Positions 27,473-35,500 of a stretch of 64,000 bases of DNA are shown in pieces. Within the stretch, counting starts at the first letter, position 1. The number at the start of each line of letters is the position of its first letter. Where the stretch lies: assembly GCA_025370055.1 (NCBI GenBank), contig CP073041.1, forward strand, positions 7,596,272-7,660,271. Direction: 5' to 3'. A program made the position numbers and the translations under genes. Source of the DNA: Woronichinia naegeliana WA131. GTDB taxonomy: Bacteria > Cyanobacteriota > Cyanobacteriia > Cyanobacteriales > Microcystaceae. The notes below the pieces were generated by a model that ran no database searches, had not been told where the DNA came from, and worked only from the letters and a program-made list of their open reading frames with translations.

Positions 27473-27667
27473 CTAACTAGACATCTTTTGTTTAAAAACA
27501 TTGTCCAACTCTTCCTTAGTCATCTCAGAAGGCGGTGGAAAAACCTTCGCATCAGGATGACGACGATGAACAAATAACTCTCGAATCGCCTCATCATCAG
27601 TGGGATGTTGACGAATATAAATTTTTAATTCCTGACGAGTTAACTGCGAAAAATTAGGTTTACTCAT
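27473..27667 (-). CDS. Small DUF6887-like protein
   Basis: 64 residues from ATG at 27667, which has GGGAG about nine bases upstream (the open frame extends to 27697). The start MSKPNFSQLTRQELKIYIRQ and HPTDDEAIRELFVHRR resemble the cyanobacterial DUF6887 family as I remember it. It is the last gene of a run of small minus-strand genes and related in layout to the next gene upstream (RSLRAYVLDNRNDDEAFYVL). Function is unknown. Confidence 0.6.
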   Translation of the reverse strand: MSKPNFSQLTRQELKIYIRQHPTDDEAIRELFVHRRHPDAKVFPPPSEMTKEELDNVFKQKMSS

Positions 27668-27706
27668 TTTCGTGAAACTCCCAATTGCCATTTTCAAAAA
27701 TGCTGA

Positions 27707-27928
27707 CTAACCTTTCTGTTTCTGGATAGACTGACCCAACTTTTCTTGAATTGCTTGCTCCATAATTGCCAAATTTTCTGGCGTATCAGGGCAAGGGTAA
27801 ACTGTTGAAGAAACAGAACTTGCTTTTAAGCGATCTGCCAACACATAAAACGCCTCATCATCGTTACGATTGTCGAGAACATAGGCTCGTAATGAACGAA
27901 TATCCATCTCTACAAAATTAAGACTCAT
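27707..27928 (-). CDS. DUF6887-like small protein, cassette copy 1
   Basis: 73 residues from ATG 27928, whose ATGA overlaps the TGA of the preceding gene by four bases, indicating coupled translation. Sequence MSLNFVEMDIRSLRAYVLDN ... ADRLKASSV ... PCPDTPENLAIMEQAIQEKL. It is nearly identical to the protein at 32034-32261. The pairing of this family with a DUF6888-like partner is recurrent in cyanobacteria; the function is not established. A toxin-antitoxin-like role is a guess from size and coupling. Confidence 0.65.
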   Translation of the reverse strand: MSLNFVEMDIRSLRAYVLDNRNDDEAFYVLADRLKASSVSSTVYPCPDTPENLAIMEQAIQEKLGQSIQKQKG

Positions 27929-28262
27929 GCTAAAAATCTCCATTTTCCATTAGGAGTAATTGTAACTTGTAACTCTTCACCCGCCAAAATAATGAGTTGG
28001 CGATCGCGCTCATCCAATCTGACGAGATAAATAGGAATATAGAAGCTTGTCAAATCCCGACAAACTTGAACACAACTTAAACATTGTTCGACTGTTGGAA
28101 AAATAAACCCCTCCTTCTCTAAAAGTACTATTGCCTTAGTCGAATGTATTTTATGGACAGATAAAGATGGTGAGCAAATCAATTTCCACCAACATTATAG
28201 CCGAATTAACTACCTCCAATTCGTGCGACATCACGAGCATTCTCCTCAAACGTTGCATTGAG
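27715..28262. repeat. Duplicated cassette, copy 1 (gltS tail + DUF6888 + DUF6887)
   Basis: This 550-base stretch is a diverged direct repeat of 32052-32595. It includes the two small genes and about 55 bases at the right that correspond to the last 17 codons and stop of the glutamate synthase gene (reads [14 protein letters not shown]). In copy 2 those codons are in their native place. Confidence 0.8.
27925..28182 (-). CDS. DUF6888-like small protein, cassette copy 1
   Basis: 85 residues with an apparent TTG start at 28182; no ATG is in frame. Core: FIFPTVEQCLSCVQVCRDLTSFYIPIYLVRLDERDRQLIILAGEELQVTI, a small alpha/beta domain with two cysteines three residues apart. This matches the DUF6888 type I recall from cyanobacteria, next to DUF6887. 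A near-identical copy is at 32261-32515 beside the glutamate synthase end. It sits 23 bases after the antitoxin-like gene. Confidence 0.65.
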   Translation of the reverse strand: MICSPSLSVHKIHSTKAIVLLEKEGFIFPTVEQCLSCVQVCRDLTSFYIPIYLVRLDERDRQLIILAGEELQVTITPNGKWRFLA

Positions 28263-28595
28263 TGGATTACTCGCTTCAATCAACTCACCTCCCAAATACT
28301 TGTGCATTACCTCCTGAACCACAGCAGAAACAGAAATTCCTAACTGATCCGCTAAATTATGAATTTTATTGGTATTTTGTAGGGATAAATTAACCTCAAT
28401 TTTCTGTCTAGCAATTTGCTCTCTGGCCATTGCCTGTAAACGCTGAATCTCTTGTTCTACATTAGGAACACTAACCCACTCACCACTTTCAATACTTTCA
28501 ATACTTTCGAGCAAAGCCCGTTCCTCCTCATCCAACTTGAGAGTCGCAACAAACTCTTCATCTGTCATACTGTCATAATCCACATTGGGCAACAT
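28206..28595 (-). CDS. Antitoxin-like protein with a gltS-derived C-terminus
   Basis: 129 residues, ATG at 28595 with GGAG seven bases upstream. N-terminal part DEEFVATLKLDEEERALL and IESGEWVSVPNVEQEIQRLQ resembles the short DNA-binding antitoxins common in cyanobacteria, followed by a helix-turn-helix or ribbon-helix-helix-like segment QKIEVNLSLQNTNKIHNLADQLGISVSAVVQEVMHKYL. The last residues, [17 protein letters not shown], are the same as the end of the glutamate synthase (one or two changes), so the native C-terminus was replaced when the cassette was copied. IESIES near residue 32 reflects a short tandem repeat. No toxin gene is directly beside it. Confidence 0.65.
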   Translation of the reverse strand: MLPNVDYDSMTDEEFVATLKLDEEERALLESIESIESGEWVSVPNVEQEIQRLQAMAREQIARQKIEVNLSLQNTNKIHNLADQLGISVSAVVQEVMHKYLGGELIEASNPLNATFEENARDVARIGGS

Positions 28596-28664
28596 AATTA
28601 ATCTCCTAAATACCCCTTCTTCATTTTATAGAAGAGAAAAATTATCTTGAAAAAATGGCTATGT

Positions 28665-29237
28665 TTAAGGTAGAGGAATCCCTGCTGAACGAATTGCCAA
28701 CTTAACGGCTCCTTTAACCACATCGGTAATTGTTGCATTGCCAACAGATTGACCCCAATTAACCAGTTTGTCCCTCATTTTTGGGCTGTTTTTGGCTTGA
28801 TTTGCTATATCTTGGGCGACTTGCTCTTGAGCAACATCTACCGTTATACCTTGCTGCTGTAGTTTTTCTAATAAACTTTGGATTTGAGAAGCTGCTTGTG
28901 ATAAATCTTGACTCATATTAATGTAGTCACCTTGAATATAATCACCACCACCCGTGCTGATATTTTCATAATAGTTAGTAGCATTGATAACACGGGAATC
29001 GCCAGTCATTTTTGATTGCTCTCCTATTTTTCCAAGGGCTTCCGCCGCTTTTTGACGGACATTTTTATTTGAGTCATTGAGCATAGCTTGAGTTAAGGCT
29101 GGAATTGCATATTCGCTTTGCAGTTTGCCCAAAGATTCAGCCGCTATTAACCGAGTGTCAGCATCAATGTCTTGAAGCAAAGCAGTGCAAAGCGAAGAAA
29201 TTGCTAAGGCTTTATAATCGGGATTCTTGATGGACAC
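28665..29237 (-). CDS. HEAT-repeat protein
   Basis: 190 residues from a GTG at 29237. Two HEAT repeats (about 10-75: LLQDIDADTRLIAAESLGKL, MLNDSNKNVRQKAAEALGKI), a polar strand-rich stretch (NATNYYENISTGGGDYIQGDYI), a coiled coil (about 108-130) and a C-terminal helical region ending KLAIRSAGIPLP. The frame is open upstream of GTG up to the ISL3 insertion point, so this may be the detached 3' half of the S1-HEAT gene at 30703-31926. The GGGDYIQGDYI-type linker is seen in cyanobacterial NTPase and effector-associated proteins; function is unknown. Confidence 0.6.
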   Translation of the reverse strand: MSIKNPDYKALAISSLCTALLQDIDADTRLIAAESLGKLQSEYAIPALTQAMLNDSNKNVRQKAAEALGKIGEQSKMTGDSRVINATNYYENISTGGGDYIQGDYINMSQDLSQAASQIQSLLEKLQQQGITVDVAQEQVAQDIANQAKNSPKMRDKLVNWGQSVGNATITDVVKGAVKLAIRSAGIPLP

Positions 29238-29259
29238 AATCTTTAAAGCCCTGTTTTCT

Positions 29260-30702
29260 GGTTCATCTGAGTTCAGTATGCTAAGTTAATAATTTTCTTT
29301 TTATTAAATAAATATTAAATTAAGCCTCAGAGATGTAGAATTGCTGACCGATAGGTATTTCGAGGCTCTACAATAGTATAAAGTCCTGTGAATTTTGTGA
29401 CAACTAGGTAGGAAACCATTATGCTCCCCCGTTATCAGCCTCAATCCCAACTAAAGATTTTTGAAGAAATTTTAGATTTAGAGAGTCATAAACCCGTTAA
29501 TATCAGCATCATAGATGACCTCATTTTAGTGAAGCTAGAGGCAAAAGATAAATCAGCCACTTGTCCGAGATGCGGCTGCAAGAGTCATAAGCTGCATCAA
29601 AATCATGAGCATCTAGTTCAAGATCTGCCTTGGAATGAAAAAGCAGTTTATTTGCAGATGAATTCCCGTCAGTTTAAATGCGACAAATGTGGTAAGCCTT
29701 TCACAGAAACGTTGGAGATTAAACCTTTCAGGCGAGCTTATACCAAGAGATTTGCCTTAGATATAGTTGCTCGTGTGCTTGATAGTAATATTCTAGCCAT
29801 TGCAGAGCAAAAGGGTGTAAGTGAGTATCAGATTCAGCATATTTTAAATGATGTCGGTAAGTTACTTAGAAATCAGAGCCCCAAAAACCTAGTTCGATTA
29901 GGAATAGATGAGATTTCTTTAAGAAAAGGTAGCGGTCGTTATTGTGCCGTATTAGTTGACCTTGACAGGCATGAAATCATTGGATTATTAAGGTCAAGGA
30001 AGCAAGATGAAATACGGGAAGTCCTTTTATCATGGGGAAGTGAGATCTTAAATTCAATTAAGTTAGTGAGCATGGATTTGTCCAAGCCTTATAAAAGCAT
30101 AATTAATGAAGTGTTGCCAGATGTAGAAATTGTGGCGGATCGATTCCACGTCATGAAACAGATAAATGATGAGCTAGATAGCAAGAGAAAAGAAGAGAGA
30201 AGAAAAGCAACAGCAGAAGTTAAAAAAGCAAGAAGTAAAGCAAAGAAAAAAGAAAAAGAAGAGATTGAGAACGTGCTTAAAGGGAGTAAATATCCCCTCC
30301 TAAAAAATGAAATTGATTTGCTAAATGAGCAAAAAGAGAAACTAGAAAAAGTTAAAGAAGTGAGTCCAATATTAGAACAGATGCATAATCTAAAAGAGGA
30401 ATTTAGGACTATTTTTGAGAAATCTCAGAACTGGGGGGAGGGAACGTTAGAATTAATGAATTGGATTAAAAAAGCATCGAATGTATATTCTAAGTCTTGT
30501 CAAACTTTGATTAATTGGTTTGGTGAAGTGACTGGATACTTTGAGCATCATATCAGCAATGGTTGTGTTGAGGGTCTCAACAACAAGCTCAAGGTAATCA
30601 AGCGATGTGGATATGGGTTTCGTAATTTTGAGAACTTTGAGATCCGTGTTCTTCTATCTTGCACTAAATCTATTGACCTAGCATACTAAACTCGGATGAA
30701 CC
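29260..30702 (+). mobile_element. ISL3-family insertion sequence
   Basis: 1443 bases. Left end GGTTCATCTGAGTTCAGTAT, right end the complement of GGTTCATCCGAGTTTAGTAT (imperfect inverted repeats). Flanked by an 8-base duplication TGTTTTCT at 29252-29259 and 30703-30710. It separates the S1-HEAT gene from the HEAT gene. Confidence 0.92.
29421..30689 (+). CDS. ISL3-family transposase
   Basis: 422 residues, apparently intact. N-terminal zinc-binding region with CPRCGCKSHKL and KCDKCGKPFTE (two Cys pairs), then a helix-turn-helix segment and a DDE catalytic domain: LGIDEISLRKG (first Asp), LVSMDLSKPYKSI (second) and ISNGCVEGLNNKLKVIKR (Glu) separated by a long charged coiled-coil insertion (about 245-330). 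The stop TAA lies within the right inverted repeat. Confidence 0.92.
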   Translation: MLPRYQPQSQLKIFEEILDLESHKPVNISIIDDLILVKLEAKDKSATCPRCGCKSHKLHQNHEHLVQDLPWNEKAVYLQMNSRQFKCDKCGKPFTETLEIKPFRRAYTKRFALDIVARVLDSNILAIAEQKGVSEYQIQHILNDVGKLLRNQSPKNLVRLGIDEISLRKGSGRYCAVLVDLDRHEIIGLLRSRKQDEIREVLLSWGSEILNSIKLVSMDLSKPYKSIINEVLPDVEIVADRFHVMKQINDELDSKRKEERRKATAEVKKARSKAKKKEKEEIENVLKGSKYPLLKNEIDLLNEQKEKLEKVKEVSPILEQMHNLKEEFRTIFEKSQNWGEGTLELMNWIKKASNVYSKSCQTLINWFGEVTGYFEHHISNGCVEGLNNKLKVIKRCGYGFRNFENFEIRVLLSCTKSIDLAY

Positions 30703-31926
30703 TGTTTTCTCACTTCCGATCATTCCTAAAGATTTTGCGGCCATACGACGTACTTCAGGCATTTGATCAGTTAGTAATATATTACATAGTGCTGGTACTG
30801 CGTCTTCACAACCCATTTCACCAAGAATCAAAGCGGCTCCTAAACGGATTTGACTATTTGAATTGGACAGATCATCAATATATACATCATATATTGGTTT
30901 CTGACAATATTTTTGGGCTATTTCTTCAGTCTCTTCAATGGCAAGCGGAATATCCAGACTTTCTTCTTCAGTAGGAAGACCCTCGGCTTCTGCCAGCAGT
31001 TTTTGCTTCCATTTTTCCGCCATCTCTTCTGCCTTCTTATAGACTAGTTCGCGGTTTTTCAGCATAGCCCCTGCTTCGGCTTCTAGTTGCTTCGTCGAAA
31101 GGGAAATCCGACCCCGTTCTGCATCTAGATCAATGATCATGACCTTTAGTTCATCATTGACATTAAAGACACTGCTAGGAGTATCAATATGGTCGTGGGA
31201 AATTTCCGAAATGTGTAACAGACCGCTAACACCCCCAATATCAATTAAGGCCCCATAAGGCTTAATACCACGCACTGAGCCGATCACAACTTGACCCACC
31301 TCTAAAACATTCATCTTCCGTTCTACGAGGGCGCGACGATGGCTGAGAACAAGACGATTGCGTTCTTCATCAACTTCTAGGAATTTTAAAGGCAGATTTT
31401 TCCCCACTAAATCTTTTTTGGTTTCCCGCGCATTAATATGGGAACTAGGAATAAAACCCCGTAGCCCCTCGACACGAACTAACGCGCCACCTCGGCTGAT
31501 CGCAAAAACATCAGAATAAACAGTGACATCTTCTGCCTGGAGTTGGCGAACCCTTTCCCAAGCCCGCATGCATTCGATGCGACGGATCGAGAGGGTTAAT
31601 TGACCATCTTCATTTTCGTCGGTCAGAATGAAAAATTCACGGGTTTCGTTGGGCTGTAATACCTCATCGGGATCATCTACCCGATTAATAGACATTTCTT
31701 GAATGGGGATATAGGCGGCGGTTCTAGCACCAATATCAATTAATGCGCCCCTGGACTCCATGCTAAAGACGGTTCCTGCCACAATATCACCATGACTGAA
31801 GTGATAATCGTATTTGTCGAGAAGGGCTGCGAAGTGTTCGTTAGTGAAACCAATTTTTTGCAAATTTTTTTGTCTAGCTGAAGCCTGGTAGAAGCCCTCC
31901 CCACTATGAATAAAATTAGGATTCAT
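30670..31926 (-). CDS. rps1: Ribosomal protein S1-like with HEAT extension, 3' end cut by ISL3
   Basis: 418 residues from ATG 31926 (GGAG nine bases upstream). Three S1 (OB-fold) domains: about 30-100 (GDIVAGTVFSMESRGALIDIG), 110-185 (VFAISRGGALVRVEGLRGFIP) and 195-270 (GQVVIGSVRGIKPYGALIDIGG), as in the short cyanobacterial S1 that binds mRNA on the 30S subunit. After about residue 310 a non-S1 extension carries a HEAT repeat (QIRLGAALILGEMGCEDAVPAL ... RRMAAKSLGMIG). The present C-terminus (GSSEFSMLGQ) is encoded by the ISL3 end; before insertion the frame would have ended EKTGL. The N-terminal 20 residues are unlike normal S1. A second, standard S1 gene is expected elsewhere. Confidence 0.75.
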   Translation of the reverse strand: MNPNFIHSGEGFYQASARQKNLQKIGFTNEHFAALLDKYDYHFSHGDIVAGTVFSMESRGALIDIGARTAAYIPIQEMSINRVDDPDEVLQPNETREFFILTDENEDGQLTLSIRRIECMRAWERVRQLQAEDVTVYSDVFAISRGGALVRVEGLRGFIPSSHINARETKKDLVGKNLPLKFLEVDEERNRLVLSHRRALVERKMNVLEVGQVVIGSVRGIKPYGALIDIGGVSGLLHISEISHDHIDTPSSVFNVNDELKVMIIDLDAERGRISLSTKQLEAEAGAMLKNRELVYKKAEEMAEKWKQKLLAEAEGLPTEEESLDIPLAIEETEEIAQKYCQKPIYDVYIDDLSNSNSQIRLGAALILGEMGCEDAVPALCNILLTDQMPEVRRMAAKSLGMIGSEKTGSSEFSMLGQ

Positions 31927-32033
31927 GATAAAAAATCTCCGTGTAAACTTAAGCAAGAACTAGCTAGATTTAACAATTTCCCCTGCACCGACTCCAAAAT
32001 CGAATGAATAATCTCTTGAGTTACACTCGAAAA

Positions 32034-32261
32034 CTATTGGGGTGTTATCTTTTTCTGGATAGACTGACCCAACTTTTCTTGAATGGCTTGCTCCATAATT
32101 GCCAAATTTTCTGGCGTATCAGGGCAAGGGTAAACTGTTGAAGAAACAGAACTTGCTTTTAAGCGATCTGCCAACACATAAAACGCCTCATTATCATTAC
32201 GATTATTGAGAACATAGGCTCGTAATGAACGAATATCCATCTCTGCAAAATCAGGATTCAT
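32034..32261 (-). CDS. DUF6887-like small protein, cassette copy 2
   Basis: 75 residues from ATG 32261, which overlaps the TAA of the DUF6888-like gene by one base (TAATG). MNPDFAEMDIRSLRAYVLNN and the rest match copy 1 closely, except the last residues (KKITPQ against KQKG), so the duplication ends near 32052. Confidence 0.65.
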   Translation of the reverse strand: MNPDFAEMDIRSLRAYVLNNRNDNEAFYVLADRLKASSVSSTVYPCPDTPENLAIMEQAIQEKLGQSIQKKITPQ

Positions 32262-32595
32262 TATAAAAATCTCCATTTTCCATTAGGAGTAATTGTAACT
32301 TGTAATTCTTCACCCGCCAAAATAATGAGTTGGCGATCACGCTCATCTAATCTGATGAGATAAATGGGAATATATAAGCTTGTCAAATCTCGACAAACTT
32401 GAACACAACTTAAACATTGTTCGACTGTTGGAAAAATAGACCCCTCCTTCTTTAAAAGTACGATTATCCTAATCGAAGATATTTTATGGACAGATAAAGA
32501 TGGTGAGCAAATCAATGCCCACCAATATTATAGCTGAATTAACTACCTCCAATCCGTGCGACATCGCGGGCATTCTCCTCAAAGGCCGCATTTAG
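32052..32595. repeat. Duplicated cassette, copy 2 (native position)
   Basis: Partner of the repeat at 27715-28262. Here the right end lies inside the intact glutamate synthase gene, which makes this the likely donor. By eye most differences are single transitions, and two frames stay open, so both pairs are under some constraint or the copy is young. Confidence 0.8.
32261..32515 (-). CDS. DUF6888-like small protein, cassette copy 2
   Basis: 84 residues, TTG start at 32515 as in copy 1, 23 bases after the glutamate synthase stop. IFPTVEQCLSCVQVCRDLTSLYIPIYLIRLDERDRQLIILAGEELQVTI. Changes from copy 1 are conservative (F to L, V to I). Likely read through from the glutamate synthase promoter or its own weak start. 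Confidence 0.65.
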   Translation of the reverse strand: MICSPSLSVHKISSIRIIVLLKKEGSIFPTVEQCLSCVQVCRDLTSLYIPIYLIRLDERDRQLIILAGEELQVTITPNGKWRFL

Positions 32596-35500
32596 GGCAT
32601 CATCACCACTTAAGCCCGCCTCTAACGCATTTTTAATGGCCTGAAGAACACGCTTATAATCCTTCGGCATCACTTTAACAAACTTAGGAATATTGACTTC
32701 CCAATTCGCTAAAACAGCCTGACCTTTTACGCTCTGGGTATAATTAACATGGTTCTGAATTAACTCGCGTAAATCGGCAATTTCTTCAGGGTCTTCGAGG
32801 GTTTCTAAACCGACCATTGACTGATTACAACGAGTGGCAAAATCCCCCGTTTCATCGAGGATATAGGCTACACCGCCACTCATCCCCGCCGCAAAGTTCC
32901 GACCTGTGGGGCCAAGCACGACCACCTTACCGCCTGTCATGTACTCGCAACCGTGATCGCCCACCGCTTCCACAACGGTATTGACCCCAGAGTTACGCAC
33001 ACAGAAGCGTTCGCCTGCCATACCAGCAATATAGACCTCGCCACTGGTTGCCCCGTAGAGAGCCACATTACCTGCGATGATGTTTTCCGCCGCTACAAAG
33101 GTTGAACCCTGGGGAGGATAGACGATTAATTTACCGCCGCTTAAACCTTTGCCCAGATAGTCGTTGGCATCCCCGTCTAATTCGAGGGTGACTCCTTTGG
33201 GTACAAAGGCTCCGAAACTTTGCCCCGCACTGCCCTGGAAGTGGAGATGAACGGTATCGTCGGGTAGCCCTTCCCAATGGCGTTTGGTGATTTCGTTGCC
33301 GAGGATGGTTCCCACTACACGGTTAATATTTTTGATCGGTAAAATCGCTTTGACCTTTTCCCCTTTTTCAATGGCAGACTGACACAAATCTAAAAGGGTC
33401 GTGATGTCTAAAGACTTCTCTAAACCGTGATCCTGAGCCATTTGGCAATAACGACCAACTTCGGGGCCAACTTCGGGCTGATAGAGGATCGCTGACAGAT
33501 CAATACCTTTCGCTTTCCAATGTTCTACCGCTTTTTTCGGCTCTAACACATCGGTGCGACCGACCATCTCATCAACGGTACGGAAACCGAGTTGGGCCAT
33601 AATTTCCCGCATTTCCTGGGCGATGAAGGTCATAAAGTGGACGGTATGGGCTGGATCGCCTGTGAATTTAGCCCGCAGTTCGGGGTTTTGGGTGGCAATG
33701 CCCACAGGACAGGTGTTTAGGTGACAAGCCCGCATCATAATACAACCCAGGGAAACGAGAGGCGCAGTAGAAAAACCAAATTCTTCGGCTCCTAGCAAGG
33801 CCCCGATCACCACATCCCGACCCGTTTTCATTTGTCCGTCGGTCTCGACCACAATCCGCGATCGCAGGTTATTGAGTACGAGCGTCTGATGGGTTTCAGC
33901 TAGTCCCAATTCCCAGGGCAGTCCCGCGTGTTTAATCGAAGTTTGGGGAGAAGCTCCCGTTCCGCCGTCATAGCCAGAGATTAAGACCACATCGGCATGG
34001 GCTTTGGCAACCCCAGTGGCGATCGTACCAACTCCGACTTCTGATACTAATTTGACATTAATACGCGCCGCACGATTGGCATTTTTGAGGTCGTGGATTA
34101 ACTCGGCTAAGTCCTCGATCGAATAAATATCGTGGTGAGGAGGGGGCGAAATTAAACCGACACCAGGGGTCGAGTGACGCACTTTGGCAATCCAGGGATA
34201 GACCTTTTTACCTGGCAGTTGACCGCCTTCGCCAGGTTTCGCGCCTTGAGCCATTTTGATTTGGATTTCCTTGGCTTGGGATAAGTACAAACTCGTCACC
34301 CCAAAGCGTCCCGATGCCACCTGTTTGATCGCACTATTTTTGGAATCGCCCTGTTCATTCGTCCAGGTATAGCGATCGGGGTCTTCACCACCTTCTCCTG
34401 TATTGGATTTACCACCGATGCGATTCATGGCGATCGCCAGGGACTCATGGGCTTCTTTGGAAATAGAACCGTAACTCATCGCTCCCGTTTTAAAGCGTTT
34501 CATAATTGCTTCAATGGGTTCCACTTCTTCCAGGGGAATGGCTTCTCGTGATTTGAAGTCCAGCAGACCGCGCAGGGTAAAGAACTTTTGATTCTGCTCA
34601 TTGACCAGACTGGCGTACTTTTTATACAGTTCATAGTCGCCTTCCCGAACGGCACGTTGCAAGGTGTGAATAGTTTCAGGATTAAATAGGTGTTCTTCCC
34701 CATCCTTGCGCCATTGGTACTCACCCCCCACATCAAGGGTGTGAATGTCGCCAGGACGCGGGGCAAAGGCGTGTTGATGCCGTAAAAGAGCTTCCTGAGT
34801 TAACACTTCTAAATCTGCACCTTCAATGCGAGAAGCTGTCCAGGTAAAATACTTTTTGATCACCGATTTATTGAGACCGATCGCCTCGAAAATTTGCGCT
34901 CCACGATAACTTTGAATGGTAGAAATACCAATCTTAGAAGCAACTTTAATCACCCCTTTTGTGGCCGCTTTAATGTAATTTTTGCAAGCAGTTTTATGGT
35001 CAACGCCAACTAACGTCCCATCGGCGATCATGCCCTCAAAGGTATCAAAGACCATATAGGGATTAATCGCACCGCAACCATAACCAATTAAGACCGCATG
35101 GTGATGGACTTCTCGTGGTTCTCCCGATTCCAAAATCAAACCGACACGGGTACGAGTGCCTTTGCGAATTAAATGGTGATGTAAACCTGAAACTGCCAAT
35201 AAAGCGGGAATAGCTGCCTGTTCTGCACTAACTCCGCGATCGCTGAGAATAATTAAATTAATACCCTGCTCAATGGCTTGATCTGTTTGGGATGCGATCG
35301 TTTCTAAAGCCGCTTCTAACCCTTTAACGCCTAATTTAGGATCAAATAAAATCGGGATAGTTGTGGATTTAAAAGGATCCAATTCTCCCCCCTTTCCAAG
35401 GGGGGCTGGGGGGGATAACTCAGGTTTCAATCCCCCTAAATCCCCCTTTGTAAGGGGGACTTCCAGAGCCTTTAACTTAGCCAAATCCTCATTACTTAAA

